Shown piece after piece: positions 30,785 through 39,332 of a DNA stretch of 64,000 bases; within the stretch, counting starts at the first letter, position 1; each line of letters begins with the position of its first letter. Source of the stretch: Clostridia bacterium (lineage in GTDB: Bacteria; Bacillota; Clostridia; Oscillospirales; Ruminococcaceae); the NCBI GenBank assembly GCA_009929695.1, contig RZZW01000002.1, forward strand, positions 1-64,000, written 5' to 3'. Under the pieces are notes generated by a model. That model did not search any database. It saw only the letters and a list, made by a program, of their open reading frames with translations, and was not told the DNA's origin. The position numbers were made by a program, and so were the translations under genes.

Positions 30785-31987
30785 TTACGCCGCAAAATGC
30801 ACAGTTATCTCCACAATTTCGCTCTTTGTAAACGTGCGCATATACGGGCCGAAAACGCCGATGCCGCTTGTGACGATGTTGTCCATGCCGTCGACGTCGA
30901 GATATCCGTAAGCGTTGTCCCACATAAGCCCTATCGTGAGATTGCCGGGGAAAACCTGCCCCGCGTGTGTGTGACCGTTTAAATCGACGTCAACGCCGAG
31001 CGCCGAAAGCTCTTTCAAATCGCGCGGCTCGTGGTCAACCATTATGACAGGGTAGCTTGTGTCAACGCCCGCCATGACCTCCGCCGGCGACATTCGGCTG
31101 TTGCCTGTGTTGCCCGGCTTTTCAGCGTCGCGCCTGCCGACTATGTAAAACGCGTCGTCAACAAGCACTGCTTCGTCCGCGAGCAGCTTGATGTCCGCCT
31201 TTTGCAAAAACTCCTCAAAGCGCGGGTCTGTGAGCTTTGTCGATTTTTTGTCGTTGTTAAAGGTGAAGCCCGCGAGGATTTTTTCCGCCACATCGTGGTT
31301 GCCCCAACAGGCATACGTGCCGTATTTGCTTTTTATTGATTTGAACAGCTCTATCATAGCCTCATCGTCCTGCAAAGCCTCGTATTCATTGTCGAAAAAA
31401 TCGCCCGCAAAGCAAACAATATCAGCGTCCATCGCGTTGACCTTTGCGACTGCCTTTTTGAGCATTTTTGTGCCGATGTTATAGCCTAAATGCGTGTCCG
31501 CCATGAGCACAATTTTCATTTCGTCGCCCGCCGCACATGCCTTGTCGACTGTGATATCATACTTTGTCGTGCGGATAACCTGCGCGTTGACGATGCCGTA
31601 AACGCTCATTGAAACGATGCCGATGCACACAAAAAGCCCGACGATGCCGAAGGCTTTTTTAGATTTATACAAATCATCTTTAAGCACATGTGAGCGGCGA
31701 AGCGCGATTTTGATGATATCCGCAACGCCGATGAAAAGGATAAGATACAGCAAAATGCCGAGCCAGTAGTTGCTTATTAGCTTCATAAGGCGCTGAAATA
31801 TCGTGCCGTCCGGCAAGAAAAACTCTATGACAAGCGAAAGCGCCAAAAACGCAAAAACAGCATAATGAATGACCGCAAACCATTTTTTATGCGCCGTTTT
31901 GCACCAAGTGCGCGTCCACGCAAGCGCGCGGCGCGCGAGATACCACACCGCCAAAAGGTAAATCGTAGAAAGATGCACCGCTATCAT
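30785..31987 (-). CDS. Membrane-anchored metallophosphoesterase (YkuE/YaeI-like)
   Basis: The 400-residue protein has four hydrophobic segments in the first 150 residues, then a calcineurin-like phosphoesterase domain. Metal-binding motifs are in order: MADTHLGYN, VCFAGDFFDNEY, CWGNHDVA, VDHEP and NGHTHAGQVFPGN. Related proteins act on lipid or cell-envelope phosphoesters at the outer face of the membrane, but the substrate is not determinable here. It lies downstream of the divergent EamA gene region. Confidence 0.9.
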   Translation of the reverse strand: MIAVHLSTIYLLAVWYLARRALAWTRTWCKTAHKKWFAVIHYAVFAFLALSLVIEFFLPDGTIFQRLMKLISNYWLGILLYLILFIGVADIIKIALRRSHVLKDDLYKSKKAFGIVGLFVCIGIVSMSVYGIVNAQVIRTTKYDITVDKACAAGDEMKIVLMADTHLGYNIGTKMLKKAVAKVNAMDADIVCFAGDFFDNEYEALQDDEAMIELFKSIKSKYGTYACWGNHDVAEKILAGFTFNNDKKSTKLTDPRFEEFLQKADIKLLADEAVLVDDAFYIVGRRDAEKPGNTGNSRMSPAEVMAGVDTSYPVIMVDHEPRDLKELSALGVDVDLNGHTHAGQVFPGNLTIGLMWDNAYGYLDVDGMDNIVTSGIGVFGPYMRTFTKSEIVEITVHFAA

Positions 31988-32108
31988 ATGAGCACCCCTA
32001 AAATAAAATACTTACAATTTATATTTTAATAGTATAGCATATATTTTTCTCAAAAACCTCATATTTCTTTCAAAAACACGGTAAAACTGCTTAAAGTTTG
32101 GTTTTTTA

Positions 32109-32137
32109 TTGCAAGACCCTCACACCTGCTGTATAAT
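32109..32137 (+). promoter_or_regulatory. Promoter upstream of the EamA transporter
   Basis: TTGCAA (32109-32114) and TATAAT (32132-32137) are 17 bases apart. The leader to the ATG at 32446 is about 300 bases and contains two hairpin repeats (32195-32277 and 32333-32405). Confidence 0.6.
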
Positions 32138-32194
32138 AGCTTGAACGTATTTTGCGAAAACTCTGTCCTTATGACGCAGCGAAGAGCAGCCCCT

Positions 32195-32277
32195 TGTCAT
32201 TCTGAGCGAAGCGAAGAATCTTTTGCGCATTGCCGTCGGTTTTAAGATTCTTCGTCGCTTCGCTCCTCAGAATGACA
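32195..32277. repeat. TGTCATTCTGAGCG hairpin repeat (family C)
   Basis: The inverted repeat begins TGTCATTCTGAGCGAAGCGA and ends TCAGAATGACA, with inner AAGAATC/GATTCTT arms. It is the second copy in the window and lies in the leader of the EamA gene. Confidence 0.85.
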
Positions 32278-32332
32278 CCTTAGCCTCAAATTCACGGCAC
32301 GCCGCCGACCATGCTCAAACTTACGTTGCACT

Positions 32333-32405
32333 GTAGGGCGGGGGCTTGCTCCCGCCGAAACTTACGGCTCGCGGTTGCAACGGCGGGAGCAAGCCCCCGC
32401 CCTAC
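32333..32405. repeat. Full family A hairpin
   Basis: GTAGGGCGGGGGCTTGCTCC pairs with the complementary arm ending CCGCCCTAC around GAAACTTACGGCTCGCGGTTGCAAC. It is nearly identical to 25607-25679 and 62772-62844 and sits 40 bases before the EamA start. Confidence 0.88.
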
Positions 32406-32445
32406 AGTGCACTTTTTTAAAAATATTACAGCGCAGGAGAAATAT

Positions 32446-33288
32446 ATGAAAAACAAAAGCTTCACCGCCATCGGCCCATTGATGGCATTTCTATCAGCGG
32501 TTCTGTTCAGCTTTGGCGGTGTTATCATTAAATTTATGCCGTGGGGCGCGCTGTCGATAAACTTTGTGCGAAACTTTGTCGCGTGCCTTATAACGCTTTT
32601 TTACATGCGCATAATTCACCATAAAATAAAAATAAACCGCGCCGTTTTGACAGGCGCGGCGGCTATGTCTGGCGTGACGATAACCTTTTGCTTTGCCACA
32701 AAGCTCACCACCTCGGCAAACGCAATACTTTTGCAATACACAAGCCCGCTTTTTCTTATTTTAATATTGTGGCTCGTCTTAAAGCAAAAGCCGCAAAAGC
32801 GAGACTTAGTTATGTGCGCGGCTGTGGCTGTGGGAATACTTTGCTTTTTCTTTGACTCATTATCGTCCGGCGGAGCCTTCGGCAACGCGCTCGCTATGCT
32901 GTCGGGCACGCTGTACGCCGTCGTGTTTGTGTGCAACACAGTAAAGGGCGGCGACGCGCTCTCGTCGTTTTTCTTCGGCGAGGTGATAAGCTCCGTCATC
33001 GGCTTTCCCTTTCTGCTCAAAGAGACGGTTTTCACGCCATACGCGATACTCGGCGGGCTTGCGCTCGGCGTGATAATCGGCGTAGGCTACGCGATGCTGG
33101 CGGAGGCGCTCAAGACAACCCCGCCCGTCGCGGCAAATCTCATAGGCACAGCCGAGCCTGTTTTAAACCCGACGTGGGTCGCGATTTTCTACGGCGAAAC
33201 AATGACGCCGCTCGCTATAGTGGGCTTTATTATAGTGCTGGTGTCGGTGCTCGTTTACAATTTAGGCGGCAGGCGCAGGGCGAAATAA
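32446..33288 (+). CDS. EamA/DMT-family transporter
   Basis: Drug/metabolite transporters of this family export amino acids, nucleosides or other small metabolites. The start is the ATG at 32446 (MKNKSFTAIGPLMAFLSA) with AGGAG six bases upstream. The longer open frame reaches back into repeat sequence and is not coding. The 280-residue protein has about ten hydrophobic helices in two EamA repeats. The second repeat ends GTAEPVLNPTWVAIFYGETMTPLAIVG, a typical family signature. The substrate is unknown. Confidence 0.93.
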   Translation: MKNKSFTAIGPLMAFLSAVLFSFGGVIIKFMPWGALSINFVRNFVACLITLFYMRIIHHKIKINRAVLTGAAAMSGVTITFCFATKLTTSANAILLQYTSPLFLILILWLVLKQKPQKRDLVMCAAVAVGILCFFFDSLSSGGAFGNALAMLSGTLYAVVFVCNTVKGGDALSSFFFGEVISSVIGFPFLLKETVFTPYAILGGLALGVIIGVGYAMLAEALKTTPPVAANLIGTAEPVLNPTWVAIFYGETMTPLAIVGFIIVLVSVLVYNLGGRRRAK

Positions 33289-33292
33289 GCCG

Positions 33293-35503
33293 TCAGCCCG
33301 CCTTCACATTCTCGTAAATCGCCTGTGCAATGGCATAGCCCTCGCGCCAAACAACGTCGTTGTCAGTCACGTTTTCATATTCAAGCGGGTTCACCATAAA
33401 GCCGCATTCAAGCAAAACTGCGCGCGCCGTCGTGTTGCGCGTGACGTAATAATATCCCCAAAACGCGCCGCGGCTCTGCCTGCCTGTGGCCGCCGTGAGG
33501 TCTGTCACAAGGCTTTCGGCGAGCGTTTTTGCGTTGTCGAAGAAATAATAGCACTCCGTCCCCTTTGAGCTGTTTGCGTCAACCGACAGGTCAATCGAGT
33601 TGTGGTGCACAGATATAAAATAGTCGGGCTGAACCGTCGTTATCATGTCGTTTCGCTCGGCAAGCTCTAAAAACGTGCCGGCCTCGCGCGTCATTGTCAC
33701 CTTTGCGCCAAGCTGTTCAAGCCTGAATTTCGCCGCCTGTGCCACAGCAAAGTTTACGTCCTTTTCAACAGGCGCGCCGTTGCCCGCTGTTCCCATTGCT
33801 CCGCTGTCGTTGTCTCCGTGCCCAGGGTCAAGCAGCACGCTCACGTTTTCAAGCGGCTTTTCGGTGTTGTCGCTTATCTTTGGCGTATTGTTTAAATAAA
33901 GCGTTGTTTTTTCGTTATTATACACAACTGTATAACCCCAAAGCGGGCTTGCGAAATTGAGCACAAGCTCGGCGTATTTTTCGTTTTGCGTCACCTGTGT
34001 GCTCGTCACCATTGCGCTGCCGTCAATTTTAAAATCAGCGGGCAGCGTGGCGTTATAAAGGTGCAAAATAAGCGCATTGTCCTTTGTGTTTGTGTACATA
34101 AGCGGCTGACCCTCGCCTGTAAAGGTGATTGTCTCGCCCGTCTCCGTCGCCGCGGCGCTTGCGCCTGTGAACGACGCGTCCTTATAGTCGTCGCTCATCT
34201 TTTGAGTGTTGTAGGCGAGCACATAATCGCCGCTGTCAAGCTGATATGCCCACGTTTTTTTGCCGCTGCGCACTGTCTCTATGCAGGCGACAACCCGCGC
34301 CGTTGCACCGTTTCTGGCTGTTTCATTTATGTTTCCGTCGTTTGACGGGTCGTATAAAAGCGTCGCTATCGTCTTATTTACGCGCACCGCAGTGCCCTCG
34401 TCAACCTCGACAGTCGCGTCGTGCGGTATCTCTGTTTTTGCGCCCGAGCCTGATGAGCTAGCAGGCGCAGGGCGCGTTATTTTATACGAAAGTGTCTGCG
34501 TTCCATTTTTAAATTCGAGCGTGTTTTCGCCTTCTTCAAGCGTCACAAGCGTGCCAAAAATTCCGCTTGCAGATGTCCGCGTGACCTCCGCGCCGTTTAA
34601 AACAAGCGGGCTTGCGGGGTCGGACGTGCCCATCACAAAGCAGGTTGAGGTGTATATTTTTGCGCCGTCGGCGGGGTAGGTTATGCCGAGCGCCGTCACA
34701 GGCGTGTAGCTTAAAAGCGCGTAGCTTTGCGGCACTGAATTAAGGCTCGCAAGCATCATGCCAAAAACCTCGGCGTTTTCACGCGCCTTTTCAATGTCGT
34801 CGATAACAGCCCCCGCAAACCCCTCTTTTACGGACGCGGCAAATAAATCGGTGCTCGATATGCTCCACGCGCTTTCCGCCGTGTATGCAAGCTGCTTTCC
34901 GTCCTCATCTGTCAAATTTCCAAGCGCCGTGTCGCAGTAATATACGCCCGCCACGGCGTATTTTTTATTCATGCGCGCAAAGCTTTTCTGCACGTTTTCG
35001 TCGTCTTTAAATTTAACATCCGCGACGGCGTAAACAGCTATATCCGCGTCGGAGGCCGATTTGCAGATGTATTTAAGCGGGTCAAACCTTGTGAAATAAT
35101 TTAAGATTGTATCGTTTTGCGAAAGCGCGTCAAAAGCGCCAAGCGCGCCAAAGCCGCGGTCACGGTATAGCACCTTCGGCTCGTCGCCGTCCTCAATAAC
35201 GTCGACAAAGATCGCGTTAATTCCGCTGTCTATCGCGAAATCTACCGCGTCGTCAAGATATTTTTGCTGCTCAAAGGTCAGCGCGTTTTTCGCAAAGGCG
35301 CTGCCGTCAACGGTGTGCACACTTAGCCCCTTTAAGGTGCCTGATGGCGCGGTGGCACTAGGCACGTCGTGACTTGTTTTGTACGGCCAAAAATACCACA
35401 CAGCAAATGCCGCCCCGCATACCAAAACGAGTATAAGCAAAATTATAAGTGTAATTTTAAGCGGATTGTGAGATTTACGTCTGCGCGAGCGCCGTGAATG
35501 CAT
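33293..35503 (-). CDS. Cell-wall N-acetylmuramoyl-L-alanine amidase with a glycosidase-like N-terminal domain
   Basis: The 736-residue protein has a basic N-terminus and one membrane segment (LIILLILVLVCGAAFAVWYF, residues 18-37), so it is surface-anchored. Residues about 55-260 resemble the putative glycosyl-hydrolase-like (DUF4015) domain. A Ser/Gly linker and beta domains follow. The C-terminal Amidase_3 domain (about 550-736) carries zinc and catalytic residues in LLDPGHGDNDSGA, PVEKDVNFAV, ISVHHNSID and VLLECGFMVN. It should cleave peptidoglycan stem peptides during growth or division. The fusion is larger than a simple amidase. Confidence 0.92.
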   Translation of the reverse strand: MHSRRSRRRKSHNPLKITLIILLILVLVCGAAFAVWYFWPYKTSHDVPSATAPSGTLKGLSVHTVDGSAFAKNALTFEQQKYLDDAVDFAIDSGINAIFVDVIEDGDEPKVLYRDRGFGALGAFDALSQNDTILNYFTRFDPLKYICKSASDADIAVYAVADVKFKDDENVQKSFARMNKKYAVAGVYYCDTALGNLTDEDGKQLAYTAESAWSISSTDLFAASVKEGFAGAVIDDIEKARENAEVFGMMLASLNSVPQSYALLSYTPVTALGITYPADGAKIYTSTCFVMGTSDPASPLVLNGAEVTRTSASGIFGTLVTLEEGENTLEFKNGTQTLSYKITRPAPASSSGSGAKTEIPHDATVEVDEGTAVRVNKTIATLLYDPSNDGNINETARNGATARVVACIETVRSGKKTWAYQLDSGDYVLAYNTQKMSDDYKDASFTGASAAATETGETITFTGEGQPLMYTNTKDNALILHLYNATLPADFKIDGSAMVTSTQVTQNEKYAELVLNFASPLWGYTVVYNNEKTTLYLNNTPKISDNTEKPLENVSVLLDPGHGDNDSGAMGTAGNGAPVEKDVNFAVAQAAKFRLEQLGAKVTMTREAGTFLELAERNDMITTVQPDYFISVHHNSIDLSVDANSSKGTECYYFFDNAKTLAESLVTDLTAATGRQSRGAFWGYYYVTRNTTARAVLLECGFMVNPLEYENVTDNDVVWREGYAIAQAIYENVKAG

Positions 35504-35651
35504 AGGGCAGCCCTCCTTTTTAATGGTTAATGTGCTTTCAGTATAACATATTTCGACATAAATAGCTAAAAAACAACTGTAAATATTCTACCATTTTTGT
35601 AAAAATTGTGATATGCTATTTATATTAAATATATTGGGAGATACAAGATAA

Positions 35652-36485
35652 ATGCTTAATGTACCGGATAAAGGCTTCACGCACGGCGGACGTTTTCACG
35701 CGGACGACGTATTTTCAACAGCGCTTTTGCAGATTTTAAACCCCGATTTCACCGTCACGCGCGGCTTCACAGTGCCCGAAAATTTCGACGGCATAGTCTA
35801 CGACATAGGCGACGGCGAGTTTGACCATCACGCCAAGGGCAGCCCCGTGCGCGAGAGCGGCGTGCCATACGCGGCGTTTGGGCTTTTGTGGCGCAAATAC
35901 GGCGCTGAATATTTAGGCAGCGAGTTTGAGGCAAAGCGCTTTGACGACAGCTACGTCTCGCCGCTAGATTTAAACGACAACACAGGCGCAGGCGACCAGC
36001 TTGCGAACTATATAGCCTCCTATAACCCCGCATGGGACTCAAACGACACCCCCGACGACTGCTTTGCAAACGCCGTCGCAATAGCAAAGGATTTGCTTTG
36101 GCACAAGCTTGAGAATATTAAAAGCGTCATGCGCGCCGAGGGCGAGGTAAAGGCGGCGCTGTGCAAAATGAAGGGCGGCATAGTGTGCCTTGACCGCTTT
36201 GCGCCGTGGAAACAGCAGGTCATACAAAGCAGAGCGAAGTTTGTCGTATATCCGTCACAGCGCGGCGGCTTTTGCGCGCAGGCAGTGCCCATGACGTTCG
36301 GCACGCAGGCGCTTCGCATACCGTTCCCCGCGCATTGGGCGGGCGCAGCCGAGGCCGAGCTTCCCGCGATATCGGGCATCGAGACACTCCGCTTTTGCCA
36401 CGCGGGCCGCTTTATGGTTACAACGGGCACAAAAGAGGACGCGATAGCCGCCTGCCACGCCGCGCAGGAATTACAAGGCGAATAA
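35652..36485 (+). CDS. MYG1-family protein (DHH-like phosphoesterase fold)
   Basis: MYG1 proteins are conserved from bacteria to humans, and the eukaryotic one is a 3'-5' RNA exonuclease. The 277-residue product has the signature THGGRFHADDVFSTALLQIL, then VYDIGDGEFDHHAKG with the DHH motif, and GVPYAAFGLLWRKYG. The C-terminus contains GVPMTFG-like strands and FCHAGRFMVTTGTKEDAI. The bacterial role is not settled. Its stop is directly followed by the ATG of a GIY-YIG gene, so the two are cotranscribed. Confidence 0.92.
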   Translation: MLNVPDKGFTHGGRFHADDVFSTALLQILNPDFTVTRGFTVPENFDGIVYDIGDGEFDHHAKGSPVRESGVPYAAFGLLWRKYGAEYLGSEFEAKRFDDSYVSPLDLNDNTGAGDQLANYIASYNPAWDSNDTPDDCFANAVAIAKDLLWHKLENIKSVMRAEGEVKAALCKMKGGIVCLDRFAPWKQQVIQSRAKFVVYPSQRGGFCAQAVPMTFGTQALRIPFPAHWAGAAEAELPAISGIETLRFCHAGRFMVTTGTKEDAIAACHAAQELQGE

Positions 36486-36734
36486 ATGAATTTCACCTGC
36501 ATATTAGAATGCGCCGACGGCACGCTTTACACAGGCTGGACAAACGACCTCGAAAAGCGCCTGAAAGCCCATTCAAGCGGCAAAGCGAGCAAATACACCA
36601 AAACCCGCCTGCCCGTGAAGCTTGTATATTTTGAGCAACACGAAACAAAACACGACGCAATGAGCCGAGAAGCAAAAATAAAATTGCTGACGAGAGCGGA
36701 GAAAATTGAAATAATAAATAAAAAAGATAAGTGA
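36486..36734 (+). CDS. GIY-YIG nuclease family protein (UPF0213/YhbQ-like)
   Basis: The 82-residue protein is a single-domain GIY-YIG fold. The usual GIY and YIG elements read CILECADGTLYTGWTNDLEKRLKAH, followed by GKASKYTKTRLPVKLVYFE and EAKIKLLTRAEKIEII. The YIG position reads YTG here, as in many members. The ATG touches the upstream MYG1 stop. Family members are thought to nick structured DNA or act in repair, but this one is uncharacterised. Confidence 0.9.
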   Translation: MNFTCILECADGTLYTGWTNDLEKRLKAHSSGKASKYTKTRLPVKLVYFEQHETKHDAMSREAKIKLLTRAEKIEIINKKDK

Positions 36735-36890
36735 AAGAAGAAAGAAGAGAGAAAGGTTAATGTGTGATTGCGTTGCAATCACATTCTAATAATTTTGCGC
36801 TTTCCATTAAAATGTGATGCCCGCAGGCATCACACCTTACTTCTTCTTTTTTCTTTCTTCTATCTTCTTTCATTTTTTCATTTTTAATCT
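36733..36890. repeat. Composite tract-bounded repeat
   Basis: GTGAAAGAAGAAAGAAGAGAG at the GIY-YIG stop codon pairs with CTTCTTTTTTCTTTCTTC near 36840-36870. Inside are two small hairpins, TGTGATTGCGTTGCAATCACA (about 36762-36782) and GTGATGCCCGCAGGCATCAC (about 36811-36832). It fills the 244-base gap before the two-component system. Confidence 0.7.
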
Positions 36891-36978
36891 TTCATTCAAC
36901 AAACTTTCACACTTTCCACACTGCCACATTATATACTTTCATTTATAGAAGTAAAATAAATTTGCGCGGAGGGGTATC

Positions 36979-37665
36979 ATGATAAAAATACTGATTGTTG
37001 ACGATGAGCCTAGAATACGAGAGCTTATTTACGAGCATCTTGTGCACGAGGGCTATCAGTGCGAGCAGGCGTCCGACGGCGCGGCGGCGCTCTCATGCGT
37101 CGAAAAAGGCGGCATAAGCCTTGTCATTCTTGATATCATGATGCCGTTTGTCGACGGAATGACCTGCTTAAGAGAGCTTCGCAAGCGCAAAATAGACGTG
37201 CCTGTGATAATGCTGTCCGCACGCGGCGAGGAATATGACAAGCTCGCAGGGCTAGAGGGCGGCGCTGACGATTATATCGTGAAGCCATTCTCGCCAAGAG
37301 AGCTCGTCGCACGAGTCAAAGCCGTGCTGTCGCGCACTCTGCCAAAAGACCACGCCGAAAACGAGAGCTATATTTTCGACGATTTAATCATCGACACAGC
37401 CTCGCACAGCGTAAAAATAAACGGCACCGAAGCCTCGCTCACTCCTAAAGAATTTGATTTGCTAGTATTTTTAGCGTCAAACAAGGGCATTGCTCTCTCG
37501 CGCGAAAGAATACTGCAAAAGGTGTGGAATTATGACTATTACGGCGAGGACAGAACAGTCGACACCCACGTAAAAATGCTGCGCAGCCACCTCGGCAGCC
37601 ACCGCGACGACATCGTGACCGTTTGGGGCATAGGCTATAAATTCGACCCCGAGGCAAGCAAGTGA
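36979..37665 (+). CDS. OmpR/PhoB-family response regulator
   Basis: The 228-residue regulator has a receiver domain (1-120), with acidic pocket residues in LIVDDEPRIRE and the phosphoacceptor Asp in LVILDIMMPFVDG, then VIMLSARGE and the switch Lys in DYIVKPFSPREL. A winged-helix DNA-binding domain (about 130-225) contains LTPKEFDLLVFLASN and DRTVDTHVKMLRSHLG. GGAGGGG precedes the ATG. It overlaps the kinase gene as GTGA. The signal is unknown. Confidence 0.96.
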   Translation: MIKILIVDDEPRIRELIYEHLVHEGYQCEQASDGAAALSCVEKGGISLVILDIMMPFVDGMTCLRELRKRKIDVPVIMLSARGEEYDKLAGLEGGADDYIVKPFSPRELVARVKAVLSRTLPKDHAENESYIFDDLIIDTASHSVKINGTEASLTPKEFDLLVFLASNKGIALSRERILQKVWNYDYYGEDRTVDTHVKMLRSHLGSHRDDIVTVWGIGYKFDPEASK

Positions 37666-39140
37666 AAGCACAGTCAAAGCGCGTCAGCAGCATACGGTGG
37701 GAGCTTATGCTCTTCACGGGGCTTTTGTGCGTCGGGCTCATCTCGCTTGTTTGGCTGCTGAACGTCTATCTGCTAGAGCCCGTTTACAACTACACAATAA
37801 AACGCGAGCTTGAAAACACAGCCGAAACCTACGCCGAGTTGCTTGAAAAATACGGCACAATTGAGGACGGCGCAAGCGCCACAGGCATAAATATAGCGTT
37901 TATGGAGGAGCTTTCTAAGCTTGACAACGACGCTCTTTTGTCAGGTAAATGCCTCGATATTTCGGGCGTTGACGGCTATAACCTGCTTCACGCGCACTAT
38001 CTTTCGGGCGAGTGCCACCTTCACCCAAATATCCCGAACGGCTTTGGTGAAAAGCGCGACGTTTTATGGAACAGCCGCTACGTGCTCGGCCTTCGCGCGA
38101 TAGTTTTATCGGACGGCGACATGTCGTTTCCACTGAGCTATAACAACGGCACGCAGTACGTCTACTGCAAAAACGTCGATAATAAATATGTAATAATGGT
38201 GTCGACAGACCTTGACCGAATTAGCCAAGCGTCGGGCGTAATCTCAGCGCAGATGCCGTTTGTCGCCATTACAGTGCTGATACTTGGGCTTATAAGCGCA
38301 TGGATTTTTAGCCGCTGGTTCTCAAAGCCTCTCAACGAGATATCGTCAGCCGCGCGCGACATGGCAAAGGGCAACTACAAAACGCGCGTCAGCGTTGTCA
38401 AAAGCGACGAAATCGGCATACTCGCCGAGGACTTTAACACTATGGCAAGAGAAGTCGAGCGTTCAAGCGAGCTTCAGCGAGATTTAATCGCGAACATAAG
38501 CCACGATTTGCGCACGCCGCTGACGCTTATCAAAGGCTACGCCGAAACAGTGCGCGACTTGACAGGCGACAACCCCGAAAAGCGCGGCGAGCAGCTAAAT
38601 ATAATAGTCGACGAGACAGACCGTTTATCCTTGCTCGTCAACAGCGTCATGGAGCTGTCGAAATATTCGTCCGGCACAGAAAAGCTGAACCTCGTCGAGT
38701 TCGATTTGGCACAGCTTTGCGACGAGGTGTCGTATCGCTACAACGATATCTGCGCCAAAAACGGCTATACCCTCGAAACTCACACCGACGAGCCGTGCAT
38801 TGTGACAGCCGACCCCGACATGATGAGCCGCGTTATCCACAACATTTTGTCAAACGCCGTGCACCACATAGGCACCGACGGCTGGTTGAGCATAACCGCA
38901 AAGCCGCTGGCAAACGGCGTTTCAAGAGTAGAAATATCAGACCACGGCTGTGGCATAGCCCCCGAGGATCTCCCCTACGTTTTCGACAAATACTACCGCA
39001 GCCGCTCCGACGCAGGCAAAGTAGGCACCGGCCTCGGCCTCTCAATCACAAAAGCAATTTTGGTAAATCACAATTTCAAATACGGAGTTATAAGCGAAAT
39101 AAACAAAGGCACAACATTCTGGTTTGAAGCTAAAAAATAA
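37662..39140 (+). CDS. Sensor histidine kinase
   Basis: The 492-residue partner of the upstream regulator starts with GTG. It has two membrane helices (about 15-40 and 195-215) enclosing an extracellular domain of roughly 150 residues, then a HAMP domain (about 217-270). The phosphoacceptor helix reads LIANISHDLRTPLTLIKGYAETV. The ATPase domain carries an N box (IHNILSNAVHH), a G1 box (ISDHGCGIAPEDLPYVFDKYYR) and a G2 box (GTGLGLSITKAILVNH). The architecture resembles PhoR/VanS-type envelope sensors. The ligand is not identifiable. Confidence 0.95.
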   Translation: MKAQSKRVSSIRWELMLFTGLLCVGLISLVWLLNVYLLEPVYNYTIKRELENTAETYAELLEKYGTIEDGASATGINIAFMEELSKLDNDALLSGKCLDISGVDGYNLLHAHYLSGECHLHPNIPNGFGEKRDVLWNSRYVLGLRAIVLSDGDMSFPLSYNNGTQYVYCKNVDNKYVIMVSTDLDRISQASGVISAQMPFVAITVLILGLISAWIFSRWFSKPLNEISSAARDMAKGNYKTRVSVVKSDEIGILAEDFNTMAREVERSSELQRDLIANISHDLRTPLTLIKGYAETVRDLTGDNPEKRGEQLNIIVDETDRLSLLVNSVMELSKYSSGTEKLNLVEFDLAQLCDEVSYRYNDICAKNGYTLETHTDEPCIVTADPDMMSRVIHNILSNAVHHIGTDGWLSITAKPLANGVSRVEISDHGCGIAPEDLPYVFDKYYRSRSDAGKVGTGLGLSITKAILVNHNFKYGVISEINKGTTFWFEAKK

Positions 39141-39332
39141 ATAAAAGAAGATAGAAGAAGTAAGTCAGCCCACATTGTCATTCTGAGCGAAGCGAAGAAT
39201 CTTTTGCGAGTTATCGTAGATTTTAAGATTCTTCGCTGCGCTCAGAATGACAATGTGTGCTATCCATTAGAATGTGACGCCCGCAGGTGTCACACCTTAC
39301 TTCTTCTATCTTCTTTCTTATCTCTTATTTCA
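39140..39332. repeat. Composite tract-bounded repeat with a family C core
   Basis: A purine tract at the kinase stop (AAAAGAAGATAGAAGAAG) pairs with a pyrimidine tract (CTTCTTCTATCTTCTTTCTT) at the dehydrogenase stop. The core is a full TGTCATTCTGAGCG hairpin (39176-39252) followed by GTGACGCCCGCAGGTGTCAC. It lies between convergent genes and probably terminates both. Confidence 0.75.

Noticed and set aside
32311-32445. N-terminal extension of the EamA transporter
   Set aside because: This part is translated family A repeat; the ATG at 32446 has a good ribosome site and matches normal family length.
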